Shown piece after piece: positions 38,915 through 39,153 of a stretch of DNA of 39,153 bases. Below the pieces are notes generated by a model. It was not told where the DNA came from. It saw only the letters and a list, made by a program, of their open reading frames with translations, and ran no database searches. The stretch is taken from positions 1 through 39,153 of the forward strand of contig CANSPQ010000011.1 of the NCBI GenBank assembly GCA_947648915.1, in the 5' to 3' direction. The translations under genes were made by a program, and so were the position numbers. Within the stretch, counting starts at the first letter, position 1. Each line of letters begins with the position of its first letter. This DNA is from an uncultured Caryophanales bacterium (GTDB lineage Bacteria; Bacillota_I; Bacilli_A; RF39; UBA660).

Positions 38915-39153
38915 ATGATAGGATTATTGGAAGATAAGAGAACAGAGTTTAAGATAAAACTTACTGATACGTTAGAGAAAGAAGTTATTGCCTTTTTAAA
39001 CACTGATGGTGGGAATATATTTATTGGTGTTGATGATAAAGGAAATATAAGTGAAAATCTAGGTAATTTAGATTTATTACAAAGAACGATAAAAGATAGA
39101 ATAAAAGATAATATTATGCCATCTACTTTAGGTTTGTTTGATGTTGTTATAAA
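38915..39153 (+). CDS. AlbA_2/Schlafen-like putative DNA-binding protein, truncated by window end
   Basis: MIGLLEDKRTEFKIKLTDTLEKEVIAFLNTDGGNIFIGVDDKGNI: the EFK...FLNT.GG.i.iGVDD.G pattern; SD GGAGGT. Confidence 0.85.
   Translation, partial: MIGLLEDKRTEFKIKLTDTLEKEVIAFLNTDGGNIFIGVDDKGNISENLGNLDLLQRTIKDRIKDNIMPSTLGLFDVVI

Noticed and set aside
1-39153. CRISPR arrays, tRNA, rRNA, prophage or IS elements
   Set aside because: None seen: no regularly spaced repeats with spacers, no cloverleaf/rRNA motifs, no transposase or phage structural ORFs.

Overview
This 39 kb window comes from an AT-rich, Gram-positive-type (Firmicutes/Bacilli-like), probably endospore-forming genome. Sporulation-associated genes include CotF-like coat proteins, an RsgI-like protein, SpoIID, SpoVB-like and Cse60. 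The backbone is mostly housekeeping: polA, serS and valS (each with a T-box leader), mutM, tex, clpC, a D,D-carboxypeptidase, flippases, a cation diffusion facilitator (CDF) and an ABC transporter with two ATPases.

The most interesting signal is absent from the ORF track. It is a family of compact, convergent small-RNA/micropeptide loci: two tandem copies at 6.7-7.45 kb, a diverged copy at 29.94-30.25 kb, and a partial copy at the left edge (~60-200, minus strand). Each complete copy has two parts:
- a ~120-130 nt sRNA with a consensus-like promoter and a GAAA-tetraloop hairpin at its 5' end whose stem covaries between copies;
- on the opposite strand, a 20-29 aa hydrophobic peptide with a good Shine-Dalgarno, ending in a shared, apparently bidirectional terminator.
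The peptide mRNA 5' end is complementary to its own 3' end, and this pairing is kept although its sequence differs between copies. This is the architecture expected of a type I toxin-antitoxin family that I do not recognise as a named one.

Second-tier observations:
- a UbiB-like kinase cassette with small two-TM proteins, bounded by a 35-bp exact direct repeat that duplicates the polA/serS junction promoter;
- a T-box-controlled GNAT-serS operon;
- a lipoprotein with a pilin-like C-terminus;
- a triple 12-bp repeat overlapping a promoter at the right edge.

All assignments were made by eye; no searches were run.
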